From positions 1-30,475 of the forward strand of contig JALFRH010000034.1 of assembly GCA_022785155.1 (NCBI GenBank): a stretch of DNA of 30,475 nucleotides, given 5' to 3'. The position numbers and the translations under genes are program-made. Below the pieces are notes generated by a model. That model was not told the DNA's origin. It saw nothing but the letters and a program-made list of their open reading frames with translations, and searched no databases. This DNA is from Spirochaetales bacterium (GTDB lineage: Bacteria; Spirochaetota; Spirochaetia; Sphaerochaetales; Sphaerochaetaceae). Shown in pieces: positions 1-8,498 of the stretch; the first letter of the stretch is position 1; each line of letters starts with the position of its first letter.

Positions 1-968
1 GCCAGAAGAGGAGTTCCCTTCTGGATTGCATCACAGAAGTTCTTGATGATACCACAATGGGAAGTATATGTTCCCTTTACAGGTATCTCGCACTTCCATA
101 CCTCGGGGTGCCCGATCTCTCCCTTGAATCTCTTCTGGAAGTCATCAGTATCCTCCCTTGTGCGCCAGAATGTGATGGTGTCGTTTTCAACAACAAGTTT
201 TCCTCTTGTACCTGAGATTTCCAAGCGGTTTGTACCAGGCTCGTCGGCAATTGTCGTGATATATGTTCCGATATGGCCGTCAGGATACTCCATAAGGGCA
301 TATACATCATCCTCAACTTCGATGTTCCTATACTTTCCATAGTATACTTCAGCCTTTACACGGCTGGGCATGCCGCAGATCCACTGCCAAAGATCAAGGT
401 TATGGGGATTCTGATTCATCAACAAACCACCGCCTTCGCCCCTCCAGGTGGCACGCCAATCGGAGTTATCATAGTACGATTGAGGACGGAACCAGGAAGA
501 AATCAGCCAGTGGCAGTGAAGGATGCGTCCCACTTCTCCGCTCTGTACCAGGTCCCTAGCCTTCTGATAGAGGGGATTTGTCCTCTGATTGAACATTACT
601 CCGAATACTCTGTCTGACTTCTCCGCCACTTCATTCATCTTCTTTACGGCGTTTGTATATACACCTGCAGGTTTCTCACAGAGATAGTGGAGGCCGTGCT
701 CCAAGGCATAGACTCCATAGACAGGATGGAAATAGTGTGGGCAGGTAGGTATTACGGCATCCACGAGCCCTGAATCCATCAGTTCCTCTGCAGAGGAGAA
801 ATATGCAACCTTGTCTCCTGCGAGAGCCTTGGCCTTCTCTATCTTCTTTGGATCTATATCTGCTATGGCAGCCAATCTTGCATTTGGCACCTTATCTGCC
901 AAAAGTGCATTGGAGTGCTGGTTTCCCATGTGGCCGAAGCCTATGATTCCTATTCTTACTTTATCCAT
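1..968 (-). CDS. Gfo/Idh/MocA-family oxidoreductase (3' end outside window)
   Basis: NAD(P)-dependent sugar or polyol oxidoreductase, cytoplasmic. The visible 322 residues start with a Rossmann dinucleotide-binding segment (VRIGIIGFGHMGNQHSN, residues 4-20), then the family EKP motif (LCEKPAG, about residue 97). The C-terminal Gfo/Idh/MocA domain follows, with GGGLLMNQNPHNLDLWQW at about residue 190, where the His and Asp fit the usual catalytic region. The ATG at 968 is preceded by AAGGAGG at good spacing. It is the last visible gene of the minus-strand sugar operon, 10 bp after the TIM-barrel gene. Substrate is not deducible. Pairing with AP_endonuc_2-type epimerases is common in inositol, 3-keto-sugar and C3-oxidation glycoside pathways. 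The C-terminus is cut by the window edge, so length cannot be judged. Confidence 0.9.
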   Translation of the reverse strand, partial: MDKVRIGIIGFGHMGNQHSNALLADKVPNARLAAIADIDPKKIEKAKALAGDKVAYFSSAEELMDSGLVDAVIPTCPHYFHPVYGVYALEHGLHYLCEKPAGVYTNAVKKMNEVAEKSDRVFGVMFNQRTNPLYQKARDLVQSGEVGRILHCHWLISSWFRPQSYYDNSDWRATWRGEGGGLLMNQNPHNLDLWQWICGMPSRVKAEVYYGKYRNIEVEDDVYALMEYPDGHIGTYITTIADEPGTNRLEISGTRGKLVVENDTITFWRTREDTDDFQKRFKGEIGHPEVWKCEIPVKGTYTSHCGIIKNFCDAIQKGTPLL

Positions 969-978
969 TATTTCCTCC

Positions 979-1743
979 TTAGGCCTCGTCATAGCCTCTT
1001 AATACCTGCAGAGCCCTTACGGAATCCGCCTTCCAATCTTCGCTCTTTCCTTCAATGGACATTCTTCCTCTGTATCCGGAAGCCTTCAGGACTTGGAAAA
1101 ACTCCTCCACTTCCCCGCTTTTCTCCACAGGATATGCTCTTCCCTCCTTGAGGGCGATATGAGTGTGGAGAAGAGGGGAACAGAGGCTGATTTTCCCCAT
1201 ATCCTCCTCTTCCTTTCTCATATGGAAAGCATCTGCCAAAAGCCCTACATTGTCCAAAGCGACTTCAGCTTGTAGAGCTGCGCCTTCTGAGAGAGTGTTT
1301 ATCAGATTGGTTTCACTTCTATTCAATGGTTCTATAGCAATACTTATGCCATATTCAGCTGCCTTTTTTCCAATTAGCTTCGTCACTTCCACCAAGGAAA
1401 GAAAACTCCTCTGCCAAGTCTCTCCATCTGGAATCATGCGGCTCTTACCGGAGCCGAAGACCACAAGGGAAGAGCCAAGCTTATCCATTCTTGAAAAGGC
1501 CACATCCAAATATGACAAAAGCTCTTTTTCATTATACTCCCTTCCAATAACTTTCATTGTCTTAGGAAGAAGGAGACTGGCAGTCTCCATCTTTATAGAG
1601 GAGGAGGAAAAAAGCTCCAGGACACTCTCGAACTCTTCTTCGCTCCAAAGAGCGAACTGATTAAGCTTGCCTTCGATGTAGTCAAAGCCTACTTCCTGGA
1701 CATCCTTTACATTTCTTATATCTGTACAGAGACCGAATCTCAT
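979..1743 (-). CDS. TIM-barrel sugar phosphate isomerase/epimerase (AP_endonuc_2 type)
   Basis: Predicted 254-residue cytoplasmic xylose-isomerase-like TIM barrel acting on a sugar or keto-sugar. The start MRFGLCTDI matches the first beta strand of the family. The metal-ligand-type acidic and His residues lie in IAIEPLNRSE (about 140-149), LLADAFHMRKEE (about 173-184) and MSIEGKSEDW (about 228-237), as expected for family members with E-D-H-E ligands. Its ATG overlaps the TGA of the lyase gene by 4 bp (ATGA), implying translational coupling. It is one of two such genes in the operon; the other is at 7745-8494 and they are only distantly alike. Substrate unknown. The neighbouring Gfo/Idh/MocA gene suggests the two act in sequence on a keto-intermediate. 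Confidence 0.85.
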   Translation of the reverse strand: MRFGLCTDIRNVKDVQEVGFDYIEGKLNQFALWSEEEFESVLELFSSSSIKMETASLLLPKTMKVIGREYNEKELLSYLDVAFSRMDKLGSSLVVFGSGKSRMIPDGETWQRSFLSLVEVTKLIGKKAAEYGISIAIEPLNRSETNLINTLSEGAALQAEVALDNVGLLADAFHMRKEEEDMGKISLCSPLLHTHIALKEGRAYPVEKSGEVEEFFQVLKASGYRGRMSIEGKSEDWKADSVRALQVLRGYDEA

Positions 1744-3728
1744 GCTTCAACTCCTTCCTTTTTGATTATCCACTTTCTTCCTTTGCTCTCTATGACTACA
1801 CTGTCTCCAATCAAGGAAACAGAAGAATCATCCCCCTTTTCCTTGACTATGGTTGCAGCCATGAAAGGAGCCTTTCCTCCGTAAGCGAAGGTAACCTGGC
1901 CGATAGGCTTTCTTACTGGATATCCATAGCTTATCCATCCACCTTTAGGATCTTCGCTTCCACAAAGAAGGCGTGAAGAGAAATCACAGGAAGCTGTGAA
2001 GTCCAAAGTGAAATCCAAACCATGGAGGGATGTGTAATCCACATGGTTTCCATCCAGAGATACCGATGTAGTGTTGAAATTATACATCAGACGGAAATCA
2101 TGGTTTTCTTTGCCAGGCCCCTCTACATAGTCTACCAAAACTACGACGGAGGTAGGAAGAAGAATAAGTTTTCTTCTATGGAAAACCGGGTCTGGAAGAT
2201 AAGCATATCCGTTATGGGAAAGATCTATGATCTTCAAGCCCTTTTCTTCGCCGAAGAAGTGGCAGAGTGCCCTTACGTTTCGTCTTCTGTCCACACCTTC
2301 TATGATGCCCATTTCATGGTCATCTACATAAAGAGTGTTATGGGCGAGAGCGGAGACGAAGTAGGCCCTCCAATCCTTCCAGATGGAGGAACGATAGATA
2401 TATCGCCCGGAGTCCACCAAAATATCTTCACCCTTAAGAGTGACTTCGGCATGCATACAGTCGTTGTGGCTGTGGGTGGAGCGTTCTCCAAGCTCAAGCT
2501 GTGTGGCATGGGTGCAGAGGTAATCAGCTTTGTCATCCCAGCCTGAACGCATTACATATACACCTTCCTCGCTGTATTTGTAGTCATTTTCCTTGGGAGC
2601 CTCCCCTTCTTTTCTCAGGGATGTGAAATACAGGAATTCCTTATCTCCGAAAAGGGAATACATCCATTTCATATATGCCCTGAGTTCGTTGAGATCTTCA
2701 GGGAAGAAGGAAAGGTTCATTCCTTCATAGATGGAAGTGTCCGCCCTTCTTGCGGTCAAGTCGTCCCTGTCTGCGTCACCGATCATAGGCGTGGACAGAT
2801 CCGGCTTGATGAGGGAGCAGATATAGAGTGCGCTTCTTCTGATGACTTCCCATGCATAATCCGGCACAAAGATATTGTTTTTTCGGCACAAATCCAAGGC
2901 CTGGGCAAAGGCAATGGAAGCCACCATATGGTAGATGGGGGTCTTCTCCATGTGGATACCGTTATCGCTGAAGCAGAATCTCACTTCATGCATCACCCTA
3001 CCATAGGCTGTATCGAACCACTCCTTCGCTTCCTTGAACTCAGGGAACATAATGGCAATCTGCAGCAGGGCGCTGGTCTCCATGCTGAGCCAGTTGGAGG
3101 ATCTGGTGTGGTTTGAATAATGTCCCATCAAAAACAAGGCATGCTCCCTTATTCCCAACAAGAAGGAAGCAAGGTCTTCACCTGTCCACACATTGGAGTG
3201 GCGGAAGATCTCGAATACAGGAAGCCATGTAGTATAAACACGGATGCCTGTCTCTATGGTTCTCCAGGCAGTTCCCGGGAAGGGCTGCTTGGGGACATAG
3301 GTAAAGTCTTTGATGAACTCATCTGCAGGCCAAGCTTCCCTGAAGGAGTGCATCTGGGAGAGAAACTCTTTTGTATATTTCTCATCCTTTGTGAGGGCAT
3401 ATGCCCTTGCAAGGGGTTGCCAATAAATTGTACGGAAAAGGGACCAGCTCCACTCATTATCCCTGCTGGTTTCTGTCGTAGGATTAAACTTCCAGTCGAT
3501 AGGGCCGTTGAATTTATGGCCGAAGATATCGTGTTCCATTACCTTTTCAGCATCATCGATAATCTCATCATCCTTCAACTTTTCTGCGTCTTCAATGGAG
3601 AAGAGATATACAGGATTCTTTCTGTTTCTGTAATACTCCACAAGCTTTTCACCTGTAATTTCACCCATAAGAGCCAAGTCGGGATTGTTTTTATCCAGGA
3701 GTTCAATAAGTTTTTCCGTATAATTCAT
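1740..3728 (-). CDS. heparinase II/III-family polysaccharide lyase
   Basis: 662 residues, a size typical of heparinase II/III-like lyases. The first part is an alpha/alpha toroid (NHTRSSNWLSMETSALLQIA, about residue 205). The C-terminal beta-sandwich contains THSHNDCMHAEVTLKGED followed by ILVDSGRYIYRSS, which matches the family signature HxHxD...LLVDSGxYxY. These enzymes cleave uronate-containing chains by beta-elimination. No signal peptide or membrane segment is present, so it probably acts on imported oligosaccharide in the cytoplasm. The start is placed at the ATG at 3728 because GAGG sits 6 nt upstream; a TTG at 3740 extends the frame but has no ribosome site. It overlaps the next gene by 4 bp. 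Substrate (heparin-like, alginate or other uronate) is not resolved. Confidence 0.85.
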   Translation of the reverse strand: MNYTEKLIELLDKNNPDLALMGEITGEKLVEYYRNRKNPVYLFSIEDAEKLKDDEIIDDAEKVMEHDIFGHKFNGPIDWKFNPTTETSRDNEWSWSLFRTIYWQPLARAYALTKDEKYTKEFLSQMHSFREAWPADEFIKDFTYVPKQPFPGTAWRTIETGIRVYTTWLPVFEIFRHSNVWTGEDLASFLLGIREHALFLMGHYSNHTRSSNWLSMETSALLQIAIMFPEFKEAKEWFDTAYGRVMHEVRFCFSDNGIHMEKTPIYHMVASIAFAQALDLCRKNNIFVPDYAWEVIRRSALYICSLIKPDLSTPMIGDADRDDLTARRADTSIYEGMNLSFFPEDLNELRAYMKWMYSLFGDKEFLYFTSLRKEGEAPKENDYKYSEEGVYVMRSGWDDKADYLCTHATQLELGERSTHSHNDCMHAEVTLKGEDILVDSGRYIYRSSIWKDWRAYFVSALAHNTLYVDDHEMGIIEGVDRRRNVRALCHFFGEEKGLKIIDLSHNGYAYLPDPVFHRRKLILLPTSVVVLVDYVEGPGKENHDFRLMYNFNTTSVSLDGNHVDYTSLHGLDFTLDFTASCDFSSRLLCGSEDPKGGWISYGYPVRKPIGQVTFAYGGKAPFMAATIVKEKGDDSSVSLIGDSVVIESKGRKWIIKKEGVEA

Positions 3729-3756
3729 TGATAACCTCAAGTCGTATTAATAAATG

Positions 3757-3780
3757 GCAGGACAGCCGAAGCTGTCCTGT
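3757..3780 (-). promoter_or_regulatory. intercistronic hairpin 3' of the solute-binding-protein gene
   Basis: A 9-10 bp inverted repeat with a 4-nt loop (AGGACAGC / GCTGTCCT around CGAA) lies 22 bp past the stop of the binding-protein gene and before the lyase gene. The following transcript has no strong U-run, so it is more likely a partial terminator or an RNA-stability hairpin. Such elements raise binding-protein mRNA over that of downstream genes in many ABC operons. Structure is seen in the sequence; function is inferred. Confidence 0.55.
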
Positions 3781-3801
3781 CCAATTAGGATTCTACATTC
3801 C

Positions 3802-5352
3802 TTATCTTGTGAGATAAGAATCGTATGCCTTCTGGTAGATGGCGACAGCTTCTTCCATGCCGAATGAGCGGATCTGAGCCTGATATTCAGCAAAGGTCTT
3901 TTCGTTGAGCTCTAGAGCTCCTGTGATGAACTTGCTTTCCATTTCAGAAGCGTAAGTATTGACCTTGTTGATGATGGAAGCAACCTTTGCTCCGTCTTCA
4001 GAGGAGATGGAGACTGGAGGAAGGATGTACTTACCATAGTCTGTCTGAGCCCAGAGGGAAAGTGCTTCAGCCTGCTCTTCTACATCGTAGTACTGATCGA
4101 TATATCTTGGATCCTGTACAAATGCACCGTTTACGTTGGCTCTTGTGTACTTGGCCAAGACATCGTCTTTGTTCTCGTTTACGAAGTCTGTGTATGTCGG
4201 GTATCCATCGATCATCTCGTATGTGACGCCTTCGATACCGAAGTTGGCAAGGAGGTGGCCTTCTTCGCCATAAGCGTAGTCAAGGAGTCTTGCAGCTGCT
4301 TCGATGTTCTTACAGCTTGTTGTGATTGCTGCTGCAGAAGCTGCTCCTGTATCAAATACAGTGTTCATCTTGGCGAACTTGGAGTTCTGTCCCTTTACAG
4401 AAGAGAGAGGCTTTGCAGAAGAGATTTCTGCATCAGGCATTGTTGCAACAGCGTTTCCGATAAGGGAACCTGGGTTGTATGCAACTGCAACTCTTCCACT
4501 GAGGAACATGGAGTTCATGCCGTTCTTGTTTACAGACATGTAGTCGTTGTCCAAGAGGCCTTCTTTGTAGAGCTTGTTGACGAATGCAAGATAGTCATAT
4601 CTGTTGTCATCAAGATAACCATGCTTGACCTGGCCGTCTTCAACATACCAAGTATCCCAAGAATCGAATGCTGGAGCCAACATTCTGTTGATGTGTTCAG
4701 CTCTGATGGAGAATGGGATCTCAACAACGCCAGCGTTCTTGATTGCAACCAATACTTCATAGAATTCCTCAGCTGTCTCTGGAGGGTTCTCGAAACCGAG
4801 AGACTTCAGGATATCCATTCTATAGACTGGTCCTTCAGAGAAGAGAAGGCTGTTGTTTTCATAGGATTCACCTCTGAAGAATGGGAAGCAGTAGTATGTT
4901 CCGTCATCAGTAGCACAATCCTTTGCAAGGTCCGGGTGCTCGTTGAGGAACTTTGTGATGTTTGGACAATACTTCTCGAATACATCGTTGAGAGGAATGA
5001 TGAATCCATCATCGATAGCACTCTGAGGTCCACCTACATATGTAGCCCAGTTGTATTCGACGATGTCTGGAAGATCGCTGGATACCTGGAGGATGGAGAA
5101 CTGCTCACCGAGAATGCTTTTCTCGGAAGAAACGTTTGTAAATTCGATTTCTGTGTTTGTTCTCTTCATGACTTCCTGCCAATATGGAAGTTCAGAGAAA
5201 TCGTTGGCGTTTTTGATCTTGCTGCTCATTGGTGCCCAGTAAGTGATCTTTGCTGGAGCGCTACTTTCTGCTGCGGTTTCCTGTGAGCCCTGAGCAAATA
5301 CAGGAAGAGCAATCATCATGATAGCCAAAGCAATAATAAAAGCTTTTTTCAT
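3802..5352 (-). CDS. ABC transporter extracellular solute-binding protein (LplA/YtcQ-like)
   Basis: 516 residues, exported carbohydrate-binding protein of the family 1 class that partners LplB/LplC-type permeases. The signal peptide is MKKAFIIALAIMMIALPVFA, with likely signal peptidase I cleavage after VFA; the next residues QGSQETAAES are typical of spirochaete binding proteins. No lipobox Cys is present. The mature protein opens with the usual YWAPMSSK strand and contains a YNPGSLIGNAV segment in the ligand-domain core. The ATG at 5352 has AAGGAG upstream. The gene lies mid-operon between a Gfo/Idh/MocA gene and the lyase, while its permeases are at 8499-10353, so the transporter genes are split by catabolic genes. 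Substrate likely an oligosaccharide. Confidence 0.9.
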   Translation of the reverse strand: MKKAFIIALAIMMIALPVFAQGSQETAAESSAPAKITYWAPMSSKIKNANDFSELPYWQEVMKRTNTEIEFTNVSSEKSILGEQFSILQVSSDLPDIVEYNWATYVGGPQSAIDDGFIIPLNDVFEKYCPNITKFLNEHPDLAKDCATDDGTYYCFPFFRGESYENNSLLFSEGPVYRMDILKSLGFENPPETAEEFYEVLVAIKNAGVVEIPFSIRAEHINRMLAPAFDSWDTWYVEDGQVKHGYLDDNRYDYLAFVNKLYKEGLLDNDYMSVNKNGMNSMFLSGRVAVAYNPGSLIGNAVATMPDAEISSAKPLSSVKGQNSKFAKMNTVFDTGAASAAAITTSCKNIEAAARLLDYAYGEEGHLLANFGIEGVTYEMIDGYPTYTDFVNENKDDVLAKYTRANVNGAFVQDPRYIDQYYDVEEQAEALSLWAQTDYGKYILPPVSISSEDGAKVASIINKVNTYASEMESKFITGALELNEKTFAEYQAQIRSFGMEEAVAIYQKAYDSYLTR

Positions 5353-5380
5353 AATATATCTCCTTTTTTTGGTTGCCCAA

Positions 5381-6511
5381 TTAAATTAGGTTCAATTCCG
5401 TTGTCCAGGATTTATAGGCATCCTGAAGGGCCTTTCCCAAGCCTGGGATGGTGTAATATGTGCTCTCCTTGTCATCCAGCCTCGCTTCGGCGGAAGATGA
5501 AAGGTCCACTACACCCTTTTCCTGAGCCAAAAGAACGGCATGTGTGTGTTCCTTGGCTGTCTTGAGTGTGCAGACAGGAACTCTCTTTTCCTCTACACAT
5601 CTGACACATTCCCAGAGTTTCTCTAGTCTTTCTCCTTTGGAAAGGAGTGAATAGTCTATGATCCTGCCATCATTGAGATGGCCTACCAAACCATTTCCTG
5701 TGTCCTCCATATATCCGTTTTCAAACTCAAAGTAGTTCCAAGGACCGACTTTGACTTCATCCACGGCATGGGAAGAGTAATAATACAGCTCCACGCCATC
5801 TTCGGTGGTGAACTTCAAGGAAGCTGTATCACAATTGGTTATGGTCGGTCTTACACGATACAAGGAGCCTTCACACTTTACGCTCACTGCACTTTCATCC
5901 ATGTTTTTCCCCAAAAGGAAAACCATATTCTGGTATTGATGGGCACAGGCGTTGGTGAAGGGGGAATCATAAACCTTCTCTCCGCTGCATAGAAGAGCTC
6001 CTGCCCAGGAAGACCTGGAGTAGTAGATATCGTTACGTCTCATCAAGCGCAGTGTCTTGAGTCTCTTGGCCTTTCCATAGATGCCGGAAAGAATGTCTTT
6101 CTTTATTGCAAGGATCTCATGGGAGAAACACAGTTGATAGCCTACAGCTACAAACAATCCTGTTTCCCTGCTCTTTTTCTCCATTCTCTCAATCTGGTCT
6201 TCATCAAAGCAGACGGGCTTTTCCGTCAGGACATTGCTTCCATTCTCCAAGGCCAGCATTACATATGGGTAATGGGTATGTATAGGAGAGGAAATAATGG
6301 TGAGGTCCACCTTGTTGGAGGCAAAAAACTCATCTGGAGAAGAGTAGATAGGTATTCCCTTCTCTTTTACGCTTTCATATAAAGGGCTTTTTGAGGCGAA
6401 GGGATCCGCAATGGCCACAAGAACCGAGCCAAGGACATCCCTTTCAAGATACTCCTTGACGTAGTTCTCACCATATCCACCCATGCCGCACAAAAGAACT
6501 TTTACAGACAC
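5381..6511 (-). CDS. Gfo/Idh/MocA-family oxidoreductase
   Basis: 376-residue predicted NAD(P)-dependent sugar oxidoreductase. It has an N-terminal Rossmann segment (VKVLLCGMGGYGENYVKEYL, residues 3-22), a conserved NVLTEKPVCFD motif at about residue 93 carrying the EKP Lys, and a C-terminal substrate domain. Its start is GTG, chosen because AGGAG lies 7 nt upstream and the gene begins 1 nt after the upstream stop codon. The middle region (SPFTNACAHQYQNMVFLLG) carries a His where the family places its catalytic His. It is divergent from the other Gfo/Idh/MocA protein of the operon at 1-968, so the two probably have different substrates or act in opposite redox directions. The exact reaction is unknown. 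Confidence 0.85.
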   Translation of the reverse strand: MSVKVLLCGMGGYGENYVKEYLERDVLGSVLVAIADPFASKSPLYESVKEKGIPIYSSPDEFFASNKVDLTIISSPIHTHYPYVMLALENGSNVLTEKPVCFDEDQIERMEKKSRETGLFVAVGYQLCFSHEILAIKKDILSGIYGKAKRLKTLRLMRRNDIYYSRSSWAGALLCSGEKVYDSPFTNACAHQYQNMVFLLGKNMDESAVSVKCEGSLYRVRPTITNCDTASLKFTTEDGVELYYYSSHAVDEVKVGPWNYFEFENGYMEDTGNGLVGHLNDGRIIDYSLLSKGERLEKLWECVRCVEEKRVPVCTLKTAKEHTHAVLLAQEKGVVDLSSSAEARLDDKESTYYTIPGLGKALQDAYKSWTTELNLI

Positions 6512-6512
6512 T

Positions 6513-7742
6513 TCAATTCTCCTCGAAAGCAGACTTCAATATGCCTCTGGCATCGACTTCAAGAGCCTTTGTAGGACAAACCTGGAAACAGTAGCCGCAA
6601 CCGATGCAGTTTTCTGTCTTCTGTGCCTTTCTGCCCTCAAGGGCGATACCCTTGTACCAGCAGACATCTTCGCATCTTCCGCAGCCGATGCACTTTTCCT
6701 GGTCCACCATACGTACCCTGTATGCTTCTCCAAGCTTCTTCTGCCTTTCCTTGGCAAAACTCTGGTCCATGTTGAAGAGCTTGAGGGCTTCTCCTTGAAG
6801 TTCCTTCACAGACTTGAAGCCATTCTCGTCCATCCAGTCTGAGCACTGCTTGATAATGCGCTGGCACTGTTTGATACCGCCGGAGCAGGCAATAGCTCCA
6901 AGCTGAACCATTTCAGCTCCTGCCATTATATAGCGGAGAGCCTGGTCATAGGAAAATACTCCGCCTCCGGCATACATAGGGATTGTAATTCCCTTGCTTC
7001 TTGCATCCGCAATCTCGAAGCAGACCACAGGATTGGCCTGGGTTCCGCCGTAGCCTGCACCTGGGCGGGCTTCAGTAGTCTTCCAATCTAGGTCGAAGTA
7101 GAAGCCTTTCCATCTGGCTGTAGGACCTACGGCATCTGCTCCTGCAGCCACCGCCCTACGGATCGATGTTAGACAATCGATGTCCTCTATAGCCAGTTTC
7201 ACCATTACAGGAACATCAGGAACCGCCTCTTTGATCATTTTTGTGCAGGTTTCAATAAGCTGATAGTAGTTGAACTGTCTATCTGAAGCCGTTGCGACAC
7301 CGGGAGTATTGAAATGGAGCTCAATGGCATCTGCTCCTGCATTGACGACCTCCTTGGCCTCTGTCTTCCATCTCTTCTGCCAATCAGGATATTTCTCTAT
7401 ATCATGATAGTGTCCTACAGAAGCCCAAAGCTTTGTTTCAGGATACATATCCCTTCTGGCTCTCTTCACTTCTTCGCAGTACTCATCGAGAGTATCGATC
7501 TTATCTGCAAGCTGATTGCCCACAGCATGGGAATGGAAGGCAGGCTGACCCTTGGCCACAGCATCGAATCCAGGATAGAAGAAGCCACCCCCACCCATAC
7601 CGTGTCCAAAGTTACGCATTGTAATGGCTCCTGGCTTACAAGCGGAACTCTTTATTACATTATCTGCACCTCTGGTTGCAGGCGAGGAAGCAATTACGAA
7701 TGGATTGATCATATCAAAACAATCCACATGCATATCGGCCAT
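6513..7742 (-). CDS. PreA-like FMN TIM-barrel oxidoreductase with two C-terminal 4Fe-4S clusters
   Basis: 409 residues. The N-terminal 330 or so residues resemble the dihydroorotate/dihydropyrimidine dehydrogenase FMN barrel: NPFVIASSPATRG at the start, MVKLAIEDID, and the FMN-phosphate loop YAGGGVFSYDQALRYIMAGA. The C-terminus is a ferredoxin module with CIGCGRCEDVC (last Cys followed by Trp, not Pro) and CIGCGYCFQVCPTKA. This matches PreA, the catalytic subunit of bacterial dihydropyrimidine dehydrogenase. No PreT partner is present, and the surrounding genes handle sugars, so pyrimidine reduction is not assured. The ATG at 7742 is used because AGGAG lies 7 nt upstream; a TTG at 7748 is possible but has no site. 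It starts 2 nt after the upstream stop codon. Confidence 0.8.
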   Translation of the reverse strand: MADMHVDCFDMINPFVIASSPATRGADNVIKSSACKPGAITMRNFGHGMGGGGFFYPGFDAVAKGQPAFHSHAVGNQLADKIDTLDEYCEEVKRARRDMYPETKLWASVGHYHDIEKYPDWQKRWKTEAKEVVNAGADAIELHFNTPGVATASDRQFNYYQLIETCTKMIKEAVPDVPVMVKLAIEDIDCLTSIRRAVAAGADAVGPTARWKGFYFDLDWKTTEARPGAGYGGTQANPVVCFEIADARSKGITIPMYAGGGVFSYDQALRYIMAGAEMVQLGAIACSGGIKQCQRIIKQCSDWMDENGFKSVKELQGEALKLFNMDQSFAKERQKKLGEAYRVRMVDQEKCIGCGRCEDVCWYKGIALEGRKAQKTENCIGCGYCFQVCPTKALEVDARGILKSAFEEN

Positions 7743-7744
7743 GT

Positions 7745-8494
7745 TCAAACTCCTTTCTGCAACATTTCCAGTAGAGTTGCAGCATCTTTTTCAAATTGCT
7801 CTTCAGAATCACCTAAAACGAACTCCAAGAGAGCATAATACTTTTTTTCTTCATCCAAAATGGAGAAATATTTTCTCCAATGGTCCAGACCCTCTTCAAA
7901 AGGCCTCCTTCCGCTACCATCCCAATAGTAGACATGGAGGTAGGATAGATATGGAAGAATCATCTCCAAGCCTCTGGCCCTCTCTTCAAAGGACAGGGCT
8001 TGTGTCGGCTGCCAGAGAGTCCTGAGATATGGGCTTGAAAGAGAAGAAAGCACATCCAATCCTGACTGGTTTTTATCTGTAAGTGTGTTTTTATGCCACT
8101 CAAGATTCAGGACCACTTTATTTCTCTCTGCAATGGATACAGCCTCTCTTAGTTCTGAAAGAAGAGAATCCCTTTCTCCTCTCTCCAGATCATCCGAAGC
8201 CTTTCCTCCTGCCCAGATCCTTACGTTATTAGTACCCAAGGCCAAAGCCGTATCTATACTTGGCCTTATGTCCATTCCCTGGCCAAGCCTGTAGTAGGAA
8301 CCATAACCTGCAATCTCAAGGCCGCTTTCTTTTGTAAGGGAGGAAACTCTTTCAGCAAAAGCCAGATCTCCCTTTGGTATATGGTGGTTCTCACTCCACT
8401 CTATGGCAGCCAGTCCTGCCTTCTTTGTAATGGAGAGAACATCCTCTACACTTCTTGTCTTGAATGTTGCGCTTACGATTCCCGGTACTATCAT
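7745..8494 (-). CDS. TIM-barrel sugar phosphate isomerase/epimerase (AP_endonuc_2 type)
   Basis: 249 residues, xylose-isomerase-like TIM barrel, cytoplasmic. The expected acidic and His positions are visible: AAIEWSENHH (about 29-38), VVLNLEWHKN (about 142-151), TLWQPTQAL (about 169-177), YLHVYYWDG (about 202-210) and YALLEFVLGD near the end. These fit a family fold with possible metal binding. The start ATG has AAAGGG about 8 nt upstream and follows the LplC-type permease stop by 4 nt. It differs strongly from the second epimerase-like gene at 979-1743. In this operon it probably epimerises, isomerises or eliminates a keto-sugar made by one of the Gfo/Idh/MocA enzymes. Substrate unknown. Confidence 0.85.
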   Translation of the reverse strand: MIVPGIVSATFKTRSVEDVLSITKKAGLAAIEWSENHHIPKGDLAFAERVSSLTKESGLEIAGYGSYYRLGQGMDIRPSIDTALALGTNNVRIWAGGKASDDLERGERDSLLSELREAVSIAERNKVVLNLEWHKNTLTDKNQSGLDVLSSLSSPYLRTLWQPTQALSFEERARGLEMILPYLSYLHVYYWDGSGRRPFEEGLDHWRKYFSILDEEKKYYALLEFVLGDSEEQFEKDAATLLEMLQKGV

Positions 8495-8498
8495 GAGA

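Noticed and set aside
1163..1660. 165-codon plus-strand open frame
   Set aside because: Antisense shadow of the TIM-barrel epimerase.
3120..3731. 203-codon plus-strand open frame
   Set aside because: Antisense to the lyase gene, no domain pattern, no start signal.
4255..5286. 343-codon plus-strand open frame
   Set aside because: It lies antisense to the solute-binding-protein gene, is Cys/Ser/Val-rich with no family pattern and no ribosome site; a shadow frame.
7314..7838. 174-codon plus-strand open frame
   Set aside because: Antisense to the PreA-like gene and the epimerase gene; composition unlike a protein.
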